Assembly (NCBI GenBank): GCA_002389295.1
Contig: DGOE01000049.1
Span: 1 to 18,235, forward strand
From: Flavobacteriales bacterium UBA4474
Lineage (GTDB): Bacteria; Bacteroidota; Bacteroidia; Flavobacteriales_D; Sanyastnellaceae
Direction of reading: 5' to 3'
Length of the DNA stretch: 18,235 nt
Shown: piece by piece, positions 7,605 to 15,878 of the stretch
Position numbering within the stretch: position 1 is the stretch's first letter
How the letters are laid out: every line of letters starts with the position of its first letter
Notes under the pieces: generated by a model
Database searches by the model: none
Seen by the model: the letters and a program-made list of their open reading frames with translations, nothing else
What the model was told of the DNA's origin: nothing
Translations under genes and position numbers: made by a program

Positions 7605-9050
7605 TCACGCGGTTTCGCCGGAATCTTGCGCAGGGTCGGGCAGTATCTTATCCGGGTTGAGGATGTGAACAGGGTCAAAGGCATCCTTGATGCGGCGTTG
7701 CAAGGCGAGTTCAGCAGGGCTGAAACGCAGGTCCATGTAAGGTTTTTGTACCCACCCTATGCCATGCTCTCCGCTCAAGGTGCCGCCGAGCCGGATGACC
7801 TCGCGAAACAGGGCGCGGATGGCCGTTGGCAGGGTGTCGTTCCAGGTGGCGTCGTCCAGCGCGCCCTTGAGGATGTTGACGTGGAGGTTGCCGTCTCCGG
7901 CGTGGCCATAACAGATGCTGTCAAAGCCGAATTCGGTGCCGATGCGCTTGACGGCGGCCAGGAGTTCCGGCAAGTGGCCCCGCGGCACCACCGTGTCTTC
8001 TTCTTTATAGGTCGAGTGGGCCTTGACGGCTTCGCCCACCTTGCGGCGCAGGTTCCACAGCTGGTCCTTTCCTGCGGCGTCCATGGCCATGAGGGGTTCG
8101 CCGGCATTGAACCGCTCCAAGGTGGTGGCGATGCGTTCGAGTTGCGGCATGAGGTCCGCTTCCCTGAAGGCGTCGACTTCGATGAGCAGGTGGGCCGCGG
8201 TATCGGCGGCGAGGGGCAATTGGCGGTCGCCGGTGAAGTCCATGGCGAGCGCGATGGCGGCCCGCTCCATGAATTCCAGTGCGCTGGGCTGGTTGCCGTC
8301 TTGGAAGAGGCCGGCTACGGCGCGGCAGGCGTCGGCGGGATCGGCAAAGGGCACCAGCAGCAGCGCGTTGTACTGCGGCCAGGGCAGCAGTTTGAGCGTG
8401 GCTTCTGTGATGATGCCCAGCGTCCCTTCTGAGCCGACCATCAGCTGGGTGATGTTGTACCCGGTGCTGTTTTTCAAGGTGTCGGCACCGGTGCGGATCA
8501 CGGTGCCATCGGCGAGCACCACTTCGAGGTTGAGCACCCAGTCCTTGGTGACGCCGTATTTGACGGCGCGGGGTCCGCCGCTGTTTTCGGCGAGGTTGCC
8601 GCCTATGGTGCAGGTGCCGCGGCTCGCCGGGTCTACGGCGTAGAACAGCCCCTTGGCTTGGACGGCTTCCTGCAGCTCCTGTACGATGGCCCCGGGTTGG
8701 ACCACGAGCTGGTGGTGGAGTTCATCGATCCTGACAATGCGGTTGAGCCTTTTGGTGCTCAAGCTGATGCCGCCCCGCACGGGCAACGCGCCGCCACTCA
8801 GGCCTGTCCAGGCACCTGCAGCAGTGACGGGAACGCCTTCGCCATGGGCCCAACGCAACACCGCTGAGACTTCTTGGGTGGACCGAGGAAACGCCACGAG
8901 GTCGGGAAGAAATTGCAGGTCTTCGGTGTGGTCGCGGCTGTGGTTGGACCGGTTTTCCTCGCTGTCTTGTATCTCGAGGTCGGGCACGACCGACTGCAGC
9001 TTCCGGCCGAGGGCGCTGTGTGGAAGGGGGGTCGAAGCATCGGTGGCCAT
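7605..9050 (-). CDS. FAD-linked oxidase, GlcD / D-lactate dehydrogenase family
   Basis: A 481-residue flavoenzyme of the VAO/PCMH type, expected to oxidise a D-2-hydroxy acid (glycolate, D-lactate or similar) and pass electrons to an acceptor. The FAD-binding half spans about 47-225, with PRSTQEVSAVL, GAWTGLSGGALP (79-90), GTCTIGGNLAENSGG (145-159) and VGSEGTLGI (205-213). The C-terminal FAD-oxidase half includes VVPR (354-357), the histidine motif YGHAGDGNLH (381-390) and GEHGIG (427-432). Those histidines are thought to bind the metal or substrate in this family. There is no GlcE or GlcF partner and no fused iron-sulfur domain, so it is a stand-alone member and the exact substrate is open. 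First gene of the minus-strand run. It is transcribed divergently from the peptidase gene across a 65-nt gap that must hold both promoters. Confidence 0.9.
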   Translation of the reverse strand: MATDASTPLPHSALGRKLQSVVPDLEIQDSEENRSNHSRDHTEDLQFLPDLVAFPRSTQEVSAVLRWAHGEGVPVTAAGAWTGLSGGALPVRGGISLSTKRLNRIVRIDELHHQLVVQPGAIVQELQEAVQAKGLFYAVDPASRGTCTIGGNLAENSGGPRAVKYGVTKDWVLNLEVVLADGTVIRTGADTLKNSTGYNITQLMVGSEGTLGIITEATLKLLPWPQYNALLLVPFADPADACRAVAGLFQDGNQPSALEFMERAAIALAMDFTGDRQLPLAADTAAHLLIEVDAFREADLMPQLERIATTLERFNAGEPLMAMDAAGKDQLWNLRRKVGEAVKAHSTYKEEDTVVPRGHLPELLAAVKRIGTEFGFDSICYGHAGDGNLHVNILKGALDDATWNDTLPTAIRALFREVIRLGGTLSGEHGIGWVQKPYMDLRFSPAELALQRRIKDAFDPVHILNPDKILPDPAQDSGETA

Positions 9051-9115
9051 GGGGGCTTAATTTGCCACCGCATTTGACATCATCGTCCACGGTTCCATCT
9101 GAATATTCCACAACC

Positions 9116-11323
9116 ATGCGCATCACAACCTTGTTGGCCTTTTTGGTCGTGTTCCCTACCCTCTCCTCGACCGCTCAGAAAAACACGGTTCCCAAGGAAC
9201 GTTGGAGCAACGAGAAAATTTGGTTTAGCCCCACCTTCCGTTCCGAAGGGGTGTACGGCATCCGCTCCATGGCAGATGGCGTCCATTACACGAGTTTGGA
9301 GTACACCGATGCGGGCAATGCCGTGGTGAAGTATGCCTATGCCACAGGCAACGCCGTGGACACTTTGGCCAAGAGCGAGGTGGTATACGGCGAGGCCGGT
9401 ACGCGCATTTCGGGCTATCAGTTCTCTGCCGATGAGCAGCAGATCTTGGTCAGCAGTGAGGAGGAGCCGATCTACCGGCACAGTTTTTCTGCGGACTTCC
9501 ATGTGTACCGCATCGGCAGTGACGAGGCGGCGTTCCCCTTGCGCAGCGACGGTGCCAAGGTGCGGCTCGCGACCTTCTCCCCCGCGGGTGACAAGGTGGC
9601 CTATGTGATGGACAACAACCTGTGGGTGGTCAATTTGGGCGATGCCAGCCGCACGGATCAATTGACCGATGATGGCCAATGGAACCAGGTCATCAACGGT
9701 GCATCGGATTGGGTGTACGAAGAAGAATTCGGCAAGGATCGGGGCTTCTATTGGTCGCCCGACGGCCAGTACATCGCTTACTACCGCTTTGACGAATCGG
9801 CTGTGCGGGAGTTTGGCATGCCCATGTACGGCACGCTTTACCCCGACCCATACACGTTCAAATATCCCAAGGCTGGGGAAATCAATTCGGAAGTGGCCAT
9901 TTACGCCGTGGAGGTCGCCTCCGGCCGCACTTCGCCTCTGGTCGAGGTGGACGGCGACAACTACATCCCCCGGATCATGTGGATGGGCAAAACCGATGAC
10001 CTGATGGTGATGCGGATGAACCGCCACCAAAACAAGATGGACTTGCTCCGTTTTGATTTGTCTGTCCTCGCAGACCAGGGGCGACCTGAGCAAGAGGTCA
10101 TGTTGGTGGAAGAGGCGCCAACCCACGTTCCCGTCCAAGACAATTTCACCTTCCTCGCCGATGGCTCCTTTTTGATGACCAGCATGAAGGACGGCTTCAA
10201 TCACCTCTATCACGTCCATCCCGGGAAGAGCGAAAAGCAATTGACGGAAGGCGCGTGGGACATTACCTCAGTCCAGGGGTACGACGCCAAGCGCAAGGTG
10301 GTCTATTTCGCAGGCTCCATGAAAGGGGCCACGCAAGGGCACTTGGCCAAGGTGGACCTCAAGGGCCGAATGACCCTGTTGGACGAAACGGCCGGCACCC
10401 ACGGGGTACGCTGGAGCAAGACGTTTGATTACGCGATCCACAACCACAGCGATGCGGGCACACCTGCCGTCTACATGCTGCGCGACCGCAAGTGGAAGGA
10501 AATCCGCATGTTGCGCGACAACGCCGGCTTGCGCGAGACGCTGACGGACTACGCAGTGGCGCCGCGGGAATTTTTCTCCTTTACCGATGACGCCGGCGAG
10601 GAGCTGAACTGCTGGATGATGAAGCCGACGGATTTCGACCCTGCCAAGCAGTATCCGGTCTACGTGGCCATCTACGGCGGTCCCGGCGTGAATACGGTCA
10701 ACGACAGCTGGGGCGGTACGACGTACTACTGGCACAATCTGCTCTGCCAGGAAGGCTACATCGTGGTGAGTTGCGATCCCCGCGGAACGCCCAAGCGGGG
10801 CCGTGCTTTTGAACACAGCACGTACTTGCAGCTGGGCAAGCTGGAGACAGAAGACTTCATCGATTTGGCCGAGCACCTGAGCGCCAAGGACTACATCGAT
10901 GGCGACCGCATCGGCATACAGGGATGGAGCTACGGCGGCTACATGACGCTGCTGGCCATGACCAAGGGCGCTGCGCATTACGCGGCGGGCATCTCTGTGG
11001 CGCCGGTGAGCAATTGGAGGTTCTACGACAGCATCTACACCGAGCGGTTCATGCGGACGCCCCAGGAAAACGCCGATGGATACGATGACAACAGCCCCAT
11101 CAACCACGCTGAGAAATTGGAGGGGCCCCTCCTCTTGGTGCACGGCTCGGCCGACGACAACGTGCACTTCCAAAACGCCATGGAGATGGTCGATGCACTG
11201 GTGGCCGAGGGAAAGGACTTTGATTTCTTTGCTTACCCCAACCGCAACCACGGCATCTACGGCGGCAATACCCGCTTGCATCTTTTTGACATGATGCTCG
11301 ATTTCCTTCGTGAAAATCTCTGA
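9116..11323 (+). CDS. Dipeptidyl peptidase IV (S9B), exported
   Basis: Serine peptidase that removes N-terminal X-Pro or X-Ala dipeptides. With the ATG at 9116 it has 735 residues and a clear signal peptide (MRITTLLAFLVVFPTLSSTAQ). An in-frame start at 9020 would add 32 non-signal residues overlapping the divergent gene, so it is rejected. An N-terminal beta-propeller is followed by an alpha/beta-hydrolase domain from about residue 480. The DPP IV double-glutamate motif DWVYEEEF (about 198-205) binds the substrate amino terminus. The catalytic triad is Ser605 in GWSYGGY, Asp680 in GSADDNVHF and His712 in NRNHGIYGG. This triad and motif match DPP IV rather than prolyl tripeptidyl peptidase or acylaminoacyl peptidase. 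It should act in the periplasm or at the surface. The next gene is a di/tripeptide transporter 67 nt downstream, so the products would be taken up locally. Confidence 0.95.
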   Translation: MRITTLLAFLVVFPTLSSTAQKNTVPKERWSNEKIWFSPTFRSEGVYGIRSMADGVHYTSLEYTDAGNAVVKYAYATGNAVDTLAKSEVVYGEAGTRISGYQFSADEQQILVSSEEEPIYRHSFSADFHVYRIGSDEAAFPLRSDGAKVRLATFSPAGDKVAYVMDNNLWVVNLGDASRTDQLTDDGQWNQVINGASDWVYEEEFGKDRGFYWSPDGQYIAYYRFDESAVREFGMPMYGTLYPDPYTFKYPKAGEINSEVAIYAVEVASGRTSPLVEVDGDNYIPRIMWMGKTDDLMVMRMNRHQNKMDLLRFDLSVLADQGRPEQEVMLVEEAPTHVPVQDNFTFLADGSFLMTSMKDGFNHLYHVHPGKSEKQLTEGAWDITSVQGYDAKRKVVYFAGSMKGATQGHLAKVDLKGRMTLLDETAGTHGVRWSKTFDYAIHNHSDAGTPAVYMLRDRKWKEIRMLRDNAGLRETLTDYAVAPREFFSFTDDAGEELNCWMMKPTDFDPAKQYPVYVAIYGGPGVNTVNDSWGGTTYYWHNLLCQEGYIVVSCDPRGTPKRGRAFEHSTYLQLGKLETEDFIDLAEHLSAKDYIDGDRIGIQGWSYGGYMTLLAMTKGAAHYAAGISVAPVSNWRFYDSIYTERFMRTPQENADGYDDNSPINHAEKLEGPLLLVHGSADDNVHFQNAMEMVDALVAEGKDFDFFAYPNRNHGIYGGNTRLHLFDMMLDFLRENL

Positions 11324-11390
11324 GTAGACGGTGAACATCCGGTAATCCGACCCTTATCTTGGGCGCAACACCTTAATCGAGAACCCTACA

Positions 11391-12929
11391 ATGTCCGATT
11401 CAAACGTGGCCCAAAGCGGCCATCCGCGTGGACTATACACGCTGTTCTTTTCCGAAATGTGGGAGCGCTTCTGCTACTATGGCATGCGCACCTTGCTCAC
11501 CCTGTACTTGGTGAAATCCCTGATGAAGGGGGACTCCGAGGCGAGCCTCATGTATGGCGCCTACACCGCTTTGATTTATGCGGCCCCCGTGTTGGGTGGC
11601 CGTCTCGCGGACCAGTATCTGGGGTACCGCTATGCCATCTTGCTCGGTGCTGTCTTCATGGCGGTGGGTGAGTTCTTGATCCTCGGCGGCAACGAGATGT
11701 TCCTGCTGATTGGCATGGGGGCATTGATTGTCGGCAATGGGTATTTCAAGGCCAACATCTCCACCATTGTGGGCAAGCTCTACGAGGACAATGACCCGCG
11801 CAGGGACTCAGGCTTTACCATCTTCTATATCGGCATCAACATCGGCGCCCTGCTGGCCACCACGGTGGTAGCCTATGTGGGCGAGACATACGGTTTCCAC
11901 TACGGCTTCGGCTTGGCGGGTATCGGCATGCTGTCCGGCCTGCTCATCTTCTGGTTGGGCCGCGAGAACTATTCTGCCGCGCCCGGTTTGGAGATCCGCG
12001 AGGCGGGTCTGGAGACCAAGTGGGGCATGAAGATGTACCAATTGATCACCTTGGGCTCGGTCCTGTTGATTCCGGTCTGTTATGTGCTCATCCTCAAAAA
12101 CACCTTTCAAATTGGCGAAGGTGAGGGGGCGTTCACATTCCCATTGATGACGGTGCTGTTGTTGTTGCTCTTTGTCTATGTGGCCATGAGCTTGATCAAG
12201 GCTGGAAAGGCCGAAGGTGCCATGCACCGCGACCGCATGGTGGCGCTGGTCATCTTTATGGTCATCAATGTGATTTTCTGGGCGTGTTTCGAGCAGGCGG
12301 GCACTTCGCTGACCCTCTTTGCCGACCGCAATGTGGACCGCATGATCATGGGCTGGGAGATGCCGGCTTCCATGACGCAGTTCTTCAATCCGTTTTTCAT
12401 CGTGCTCTTTGGTTCCATCTTCACATGGATGTGGGTGCGCCTGGACCGCATAGGGAAGAATCCTTCCATTCCCATGAAGTTCTCCCTGGGCATTTTGCAG
12501 TTGGGCATGGGCTTTTTGGTCACCATCATCGGCCTGCAGTTTGTGGATGAATCCACCGCCATGGTGCCCTTGCTGACCCTGTTGTTCCTCTACATGTTGC
12601 ACACCACAGGTGAGCTTTTCCTCTCTCCCATTGGCTTGTCCATGGTGACGAAGCTCGCGCCCAAGAACATAGCCGGTACGGCCATGGGCGGATGGTTCCT
12701 GAGTTTTGCCATTGCCAACTATGCGGGCGGCCTGATCGCCACGCTCACGGGTGGCCACGGCGGCGGCGAAGTGGCCGAGGCGGGCTTGTCTGACTTGGAA
12801 TTGAAGGCTGCAGGCTTGAGCCAATACGTGGATGTCTTCTCCACGTTGGGCTTTGTTTTGGTTGGCTTTGCGGTATTGATTGCCCTGCTCAACAAGCCGC
12901 TGAACAAGCTCATGCACGGCGTGCGCTGA
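11391..12929 (+). CDS. POT/PTR2-family proton-coupled di/tripeptide transporter
   Basis: Major-facilitator transporter importing di- and tripeptides with protons; inner membrane. It has 512 residues and many hydrophobic segments (12-14 expected for the family). The POT signature ExxERFxYY is at 22-30 (EMWERFCYYG) in helix 1. The PTR2 signature FTIFYIGINIGALLA lies around residues 143-157. Further family features are GNGYFKANIS and a late helix region ELFLSPIGLSMVTKLAPK. The ATG at 11391 is the only sensible start. A weak near-match to a Bacteroidota -7 box (TATCTTGG, 11355-11362) precedes it. A strong intrinsic terminator follows the stop. Its neighbour dipeptidyl peptidase IV makes the dipeptides it would import. 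DtpT/DtpA-type naming is plausible, but substrate range cannot be read from sequence. Confidence 0.95.
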   Translation: MSDSNVAQSGHPRGLYTLFFSEMWERFCYYGMRTLLTLYLVKSLMKGDSEASLMYGAYTALIYAAPVLGGRLADQYLGYRYAILLGAVFMAVGEFLILGGNEMFLLIGMGALIVGNGYFKANISTIVGKLYEDNDPRRDSGFTIFYIGINIGALLATTVVAYVGETYGFHYGFGLAGIGMLSGLLIFWLGRENYSAAPGLEIREAGLETKWGMKMYQLITLGSVLLIPVCYVLILKNTFQIGEGEGAFTFPLMTVLLLLLFVYVAMSLIKAGKAEGAMHRDRMVALVIFMVINVIFWACFEQAGTSLTLFADRNVDRMIMGWEMPASMTQFFNPFFIVLFGSIFTWMWVRLDRIGKNPSIPMKFSLGILQLGMGFLVTIIGLQFVDESTAMVPLLTLLFLYMLHTTGELFLSPIGLSMVTKLAPKNIAGTAMGGWFLSFAIANYAGGLIATLTGGHGGGEVAEAGLSDLELKAAGLSQYVDVFSTLGFVLVGFAVLIALLNKPLNKLMHGVR

Positions 12930-12958
12930 GTCCTTCTGGCGATTTATTCACCTCTTTT

Positions 12959-13000
12959 ACCGCCCCGATGTGCCCCGTGCCATTGGGGCGGTTGTTTTGT
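12959..13000 (+). terminator. Rho-independent terminator after the peptide transporter
   Basis: A 12-bp inverted repeat (ACCGCCCCGATG / CATTGGGGCGGT) with one G-U pair and a 10-nt loop, followed by TGTTTTGT. It starts 29 nt after the transporter stop and ends before the next gene's ATG at 13018. The GC-rich stem and the U-rich tail fit an intrinsic terminator. Confidence 0.85.
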
Positions 13001-13017
13001 TGTGCGATATTTACAGC

Positions 13018-13563
13018 ATGATGCGTTCAGTAATTCTGGCTTTTCTCGTGTTTTCATTCAGCGCTCCTCTGCTTTCGCAGGGCGCGGAGATCAATTGGAT
13101 CAAGGTGGATGACCTTGAGGCGGCACAGGCCAAAGAGCCGCGCAAGGTGTTGATTGATGTCTACACCAAATGGTGTGGTCCTTGCAAAATGATGATGCGC
13201 AACACCTTCACCAATGCCGACGTGATTTCTTACATCAACGAGAACTATTACGCGGTCAAGTTCGACGCAGAAGGTCCGGACCCTGTGGAGTTCAAAGGCA
13301 ATACGTTTAGCAACCCCACGTATGTCCCCAACAAGCCCGGTCGCAATGGCGTGCACGAGTTGAGTCGGGCGTTTAAGGTGAGGGCCTACCCCACCATTGT
13401 TTACCTCGACGAGGAGTTGGAGATGATCGCTCCCATCAGTGGTTACAAGAGCCCACAGCAAATTGAATTGTACCTCAAGTTCTTTGATACGGCCTATGCA
13501 TCCGGCACGTCTCAAGAGGAGTGGGATGCCTTCCAGTCGTCCTTTACGCCGACCTTTCAATAA
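13018..13563 (+). CDS. Exported thioredoxin-fold protein with WCGPC motif
   Basis: A periplasmic thiol-disulfide protein of 181 residues. The signal peptide MMRSVILAFLVFSFSAPLLSQ is followed by a thioredoxin fold. The redox motif WCGPCK is at 52-57 and the cis-proline in AYPTIVYLD. A longer in-frame start (GTG at 12970) would fall inside the terminator stem and bury the signal peptide, so ATG 13018 (or 13021) is chosen. A roughly 40-residue insert between the CGPC helix and the cis-proline strand (EGPDPVEFKGN to NGVHELSRAF) and the tail ending SSFTPTFQ are typical of a family I associate with Bacteroidota. The partner is unknown; reduction or isomerisation of exported proteins is likely. It lies 91 nt before gltA start 13654 and is unrelated in function. 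Confidence 0.9.
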   Translation: MMRSVILAFLVFSFSAPLLSQGAEINWIKVDDLEAAQAKEPRKVLIDVYTKWCGPCKMMMRNTFTNADVISYINENYYAVKFDAEGPDPVEFKGNTFSNPTYVPNKPGRNGVHELSRAFKVRAYPTIVYLDEELEMIAPISGYKSPQQIELYLKFFDTAYASGTSQEEWDAFQSSFTPTFQ

Positions 13564-13571
13564 GGCAAAAA

Positions 13572-13586
13572 CAGGGGAATCCCCTG
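13572..13586 (+). terminator. Possible weak hairpin after the thioredoxin-like gene
   Basis: A perfect 6-bp inverted repeat CAGGGG-AAT-CCCCTG lies 8 nt after the stop codon, followed by ATTTCC. The 3-nt loop and short T-run make it a weak terminator candidate at best. Confidence 0.35.
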
Positions 13587-13668
13587 ATTTCCACAAAGAC
13601 TTGGGGCCGGCTCTCGCTTTAAGGAGAGACGGCGTGTATTTTCGCGCCACGCAATGAACGTAGATACG

Positions 13669-14955
13669 ATGACCGACACCGCCCGCCTGACATTTGAAGA
13701 CAAGGAAGTTGAACTGCCTGTTGTGCGTGGTTCGGAGGGTGAGGTCGCCCTGGATATTTCCAAACTTCGGGCGCAGAGTGGCTTGATCACCCTGGACAAG
13801 GGATTTAAAAATACCGGCTCCACCACCAGTGCCATCACCTTTCTCAATGGAGAGGAAGGCATTTTGCACTACCGGGGCTATGGGATTGAGGACCTCGCTG
13901 AGAACGCGACTTTCATGGAGGTCGCCTATCTCCTGGTGTATGGTGACTTGCCGGACGCTGAGCGGTTGGCGTGGTTTGAGGAGAGCATCCGCATGCACAC
14001 CATGGTGCACGAAAACATGAAGCGCTTTTTTGACGCGTTTCCATTGGGCGCGCACCCCATGGGGATGCTGAGCGCCATGTCCTCTACCCTTTCCACGTTC
14101 TATCCGGACAGCCAGGACCCCAACCGGTCCATGGAGGACATCGACATGACCATTCACCGCTTGATTGCCAAGTTGCCTACGCTGGCCGCGCAATGCTACA
14201 AGCACAACATGGGCCATCCCGCGGTTTACCCGGCCAACGACCTCAATTACACGGAGAACTTCCTGTACATGATGTTCGGGTTGCCTACGCGCGACTACGA
14301 GATTGATCCGGTCATCAACAACGCGATCAACAAGCTGCTCATCTTGCACGCCGACCACGAGCAGAACTGCAGCACATCGACTGTGCGCGTGGTGGGCAGT
14401 TCGCAGGCCAACCTCTACTCCTCCATCGCTGCCGGCATTTCTGCCTTGTGGGGGCCGCTCCACGGGGGCGCCAACCAAGCGGTCATTGAGATGCTGGAGC
14501 AGATCAAGGCCGATGGCGGAGACCTGCAAAAGTGGATCGACAAGGCCAAGGACAAGACCGACAGCTTCCGCCTGATGGGCTTTGGCCACCGCGTCTACAA
14601 GAATTTTGACCCGCGTGCGCGCATCATCAAGAAATCCGCTGACGAGGTGTTGGCCAAGCTGGGCGTCAATGACCCTGTGCTCGACATCGCCAAGAAGCTG
14701 GAAGAGGTGGCCCTGAACGACGAGTACTTCGTCAAGCGCGGCCTGTACCCCAATGTGGACTTTTACAGCGGCATCATCTACCGCGCCCTGGGCATCCCTA
14801 CGGAGATGTTCACGGTGATGTTTGCCTTGGGCCGCCTGCCGGGCTGGATTGCCCAGTGGAAGGAGATGACGGAAAATGGCGAGCCCATCGGCCGCCCACG
14901 TCAGATCTACACGGGACACAACAGCCGTCCTGTTCGGCCCATTTCAGAGCGTTGA
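13669..14955 (+). CDS. gltA: Citrate synthase
   Basis: Joins oxaloacetate and acetyl-CoA to citrate, the entry step of the TCA cycle; cytosolic. From ATG 13669 it has 428 residues, matching E. coli GltA (427). From here the active-site residues fall at His227/His230 (LHADHEQN), His265 (GPLHGGAN) and Asp364 (PNVDFYSG), near the E. coli positions. This and the typical opening MTDTARLTFEDKEVELP are why I prefer this start to the in-frame ATG at 13654, which adds MNVDT. GFGHRVYK is the second substrate-binding block. The long N-terminal domain is that of the type II, hexameric, Gram-negative form. A near-match to a -7 box (TATTTTCG, 13637-13644) sits just upstream; if real, it also favours the later start. 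A crotonase-family gene follows after 4 nt, so the two are likely cotranscribed. Confidence 0.96.
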   Translation: MTDTARLTFEDKEVELPVVRGSEGEVALDISKLRAQSGLITLDKGFKNTGSTTSAITFLNGEEGILHYRGYGIEDLAENATFMEVAYLLVYGDLPDAERLAWFEESIRMHTMVHENMKRFFDAFPLGAHPMGMLSAMSSTLSTFYPDSQDPNRSMEDIDMTIHRLIAKLPTLAAQCYKHNMGHPAVYPANDLNYTENFLYMMFGLPTRDYEIDPVINNAINKLLILHADHEQNCSTSTVRVVGSSQANLYSSIAAGISALWGPLHGGANQAVIEMLEQIKADGGDLQKWIDKAKDKTDSFRLMGFGHRVYKNFDPRARIIKKSADEVLAKLGVNDPVLDIAKKLEEVALNDEYFVKRGLYPNVDFYSGIIYRALGIPTEMFTVMFALGRLPGWIAQWKEMTENGEPIGRPRQIYTGHNSRPVRPISER

Positions 14956-14959
14956 TTCC

Positions 14960-15733
14960 ATGCTGGATGCGGGATTGAACGAAGGCGTCTCGCTGTCGGT
15001 GGACAGTCGCGGTGTGGCCTACCTGACTTTTGCCCATCCGCGTTCCAACAGTTTGCCGGGTGCCGTGCTGGCTGCCTTGGCCGATGCGGTGCGTGGTCTG
15101 GGTGGGCGTTCAGATGTCAAGGTGGTGGTGCTCGGTTCGGCCGGGGACCGTGCCTTCTGCGCTGGGGCTTCGTTTGATGAGCTCGTGGCGATATCCGACG
15201 AGGAGGAAGGCCTGCGTTTTTTCATGGGTTTTGCCCATGTGATCAATGCGCTGCGGTCCATCCCACAGTTGGTCATCGGACGGGTGCAGGGCAAGGCCGT
15301 TGGCGGCGGTGTCGGCCTGGCTGCGGCCACCGATTATTGTTTGGCCACACGGTTTGCTGCGGTGAAACTCAGTGAGCTCGCTGTGGGGATTGGCCCGTTT
15401 GTGGTGGGCCCTGCCGTGGAGCGCAAGCTGGGCGTGTCGGCCATGAGCCAGTTGGCAGTGGATGCCACAGCGTGGCGGAGTGCCGATTGGGCCCAGTCCC
15501 GCGGTTTGTACGCCGATGTGCTCGAAGATGTGACTGCCTTGGATGCTGCGGTGGAGGCTTTGGCCGGACGCCTGGCAGCGTCAAATCCAGAAGCCATGGC
15601 GGAACTCAAGCGGGTCTTTTGGTCCGGTTGTGAGGATTGGGACACGCTGTTGGCAGCACGGGCTGCTGTGAGCGGCCGCTTGGTCCTCAGCGACTTCACC
15701 CGTGAGGCCATTGCACGCTTCAAGGCGGGTTGA
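14960..15733 (+). CDS. Enoyl-CoA hydratase/isomerase-family (crotonase) protein
   Basis: A 257-residue crotonase-fold protein acting on an acyl-CoA; cytosolic. The ATG at 14960 lies 4 nt after the gltA stop. A longer in-frame start at 14876 would overlap gltA by 80 nt and adds unrelated residues. The oxyanion-hole segments are AFCAGASFDEL (66-75) and GKAVGGGVGLAAATDY (111-126). The glutamate equivalent to rat hydratase Glu164 is E139 in KLSELAVGIGP. The position of the other catalytic glutamate (Glu144, GGGCELA) is Gly119 here, so a normal two-glutamate hydratase mechanism is doubtful. A one-glutamate isomerase or another crotonase reaction is possible. Relatives I recall in Bacteroidota are labelled methylglutaconyl-CoA hydratase, but that is not certain. 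A possible role in leucine or fatty-acid degradation feeding acetyl-CoA to citrate synthase is inference. Confidence 0.9.
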   Translation: MLDAGLNEGVSLSVDSRGVAYLTFAHPRSNSLPGAVLAALADAVRGLGGRSDVKVVVLGSAGDRAFCAGASFDELVAISDEEEGLRFFMGFAHVINALRSIPQLVIGRVQGKAVGGGVGLAAATDYCLATRFAAVKLSELAVGIGPFVVGPAVERKLGVSAMSQLAVDATAWRSADWAQSRGLYADVLEDVTALDAAVEALAGRLAASNPEAMAELKRVFWSGCEDWDTLLAARAAVSGRLVLSDFTREAIARFKAG

Positions 15734-15878
15734 TCTGGCATTGGCCATTTGCTGATTCAGTGCTCACCTATCGTCGGGCACCCTTTGGCTCAAAAATTCA
15801 GGAATTGCACAGGTGCGGGTTGACGACCCGTGCCCTCAGTGTGGCCCTTTGTTGAAAGGCTGGGCGATATTGTACCCC

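Noticed and set aside
9051..9115. Promoter boxes in the divergent gap (TTAATTTG at 9057-9064)
   Set aside because: One mismatch to TAnnTTTG and no TTG at the right distance; not strong enough to annotate.
11808..12917. 369-codon frame antisense to the peptide transporter
   Set aside because: His/Gln-rich shadow of a membrane-protein gene; no domain, and the sense frame is a full-length POT transporter.
13054..14919. 621-codon frame antisense to the thioredoxin-like gene and gltA
   Set aside because: It spans two unrelated genes and an intergenic gap on the other strand; no recognisable domain.
15812..15834. Hairpin GGTGCGGGT / ACCCGTGCC upstream of the M15-like gene
   Set aside because: A 9-bp stem with two G-U pairs but no T-run and no known RNA pattern. 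It could be chance in GC-rich DNA.
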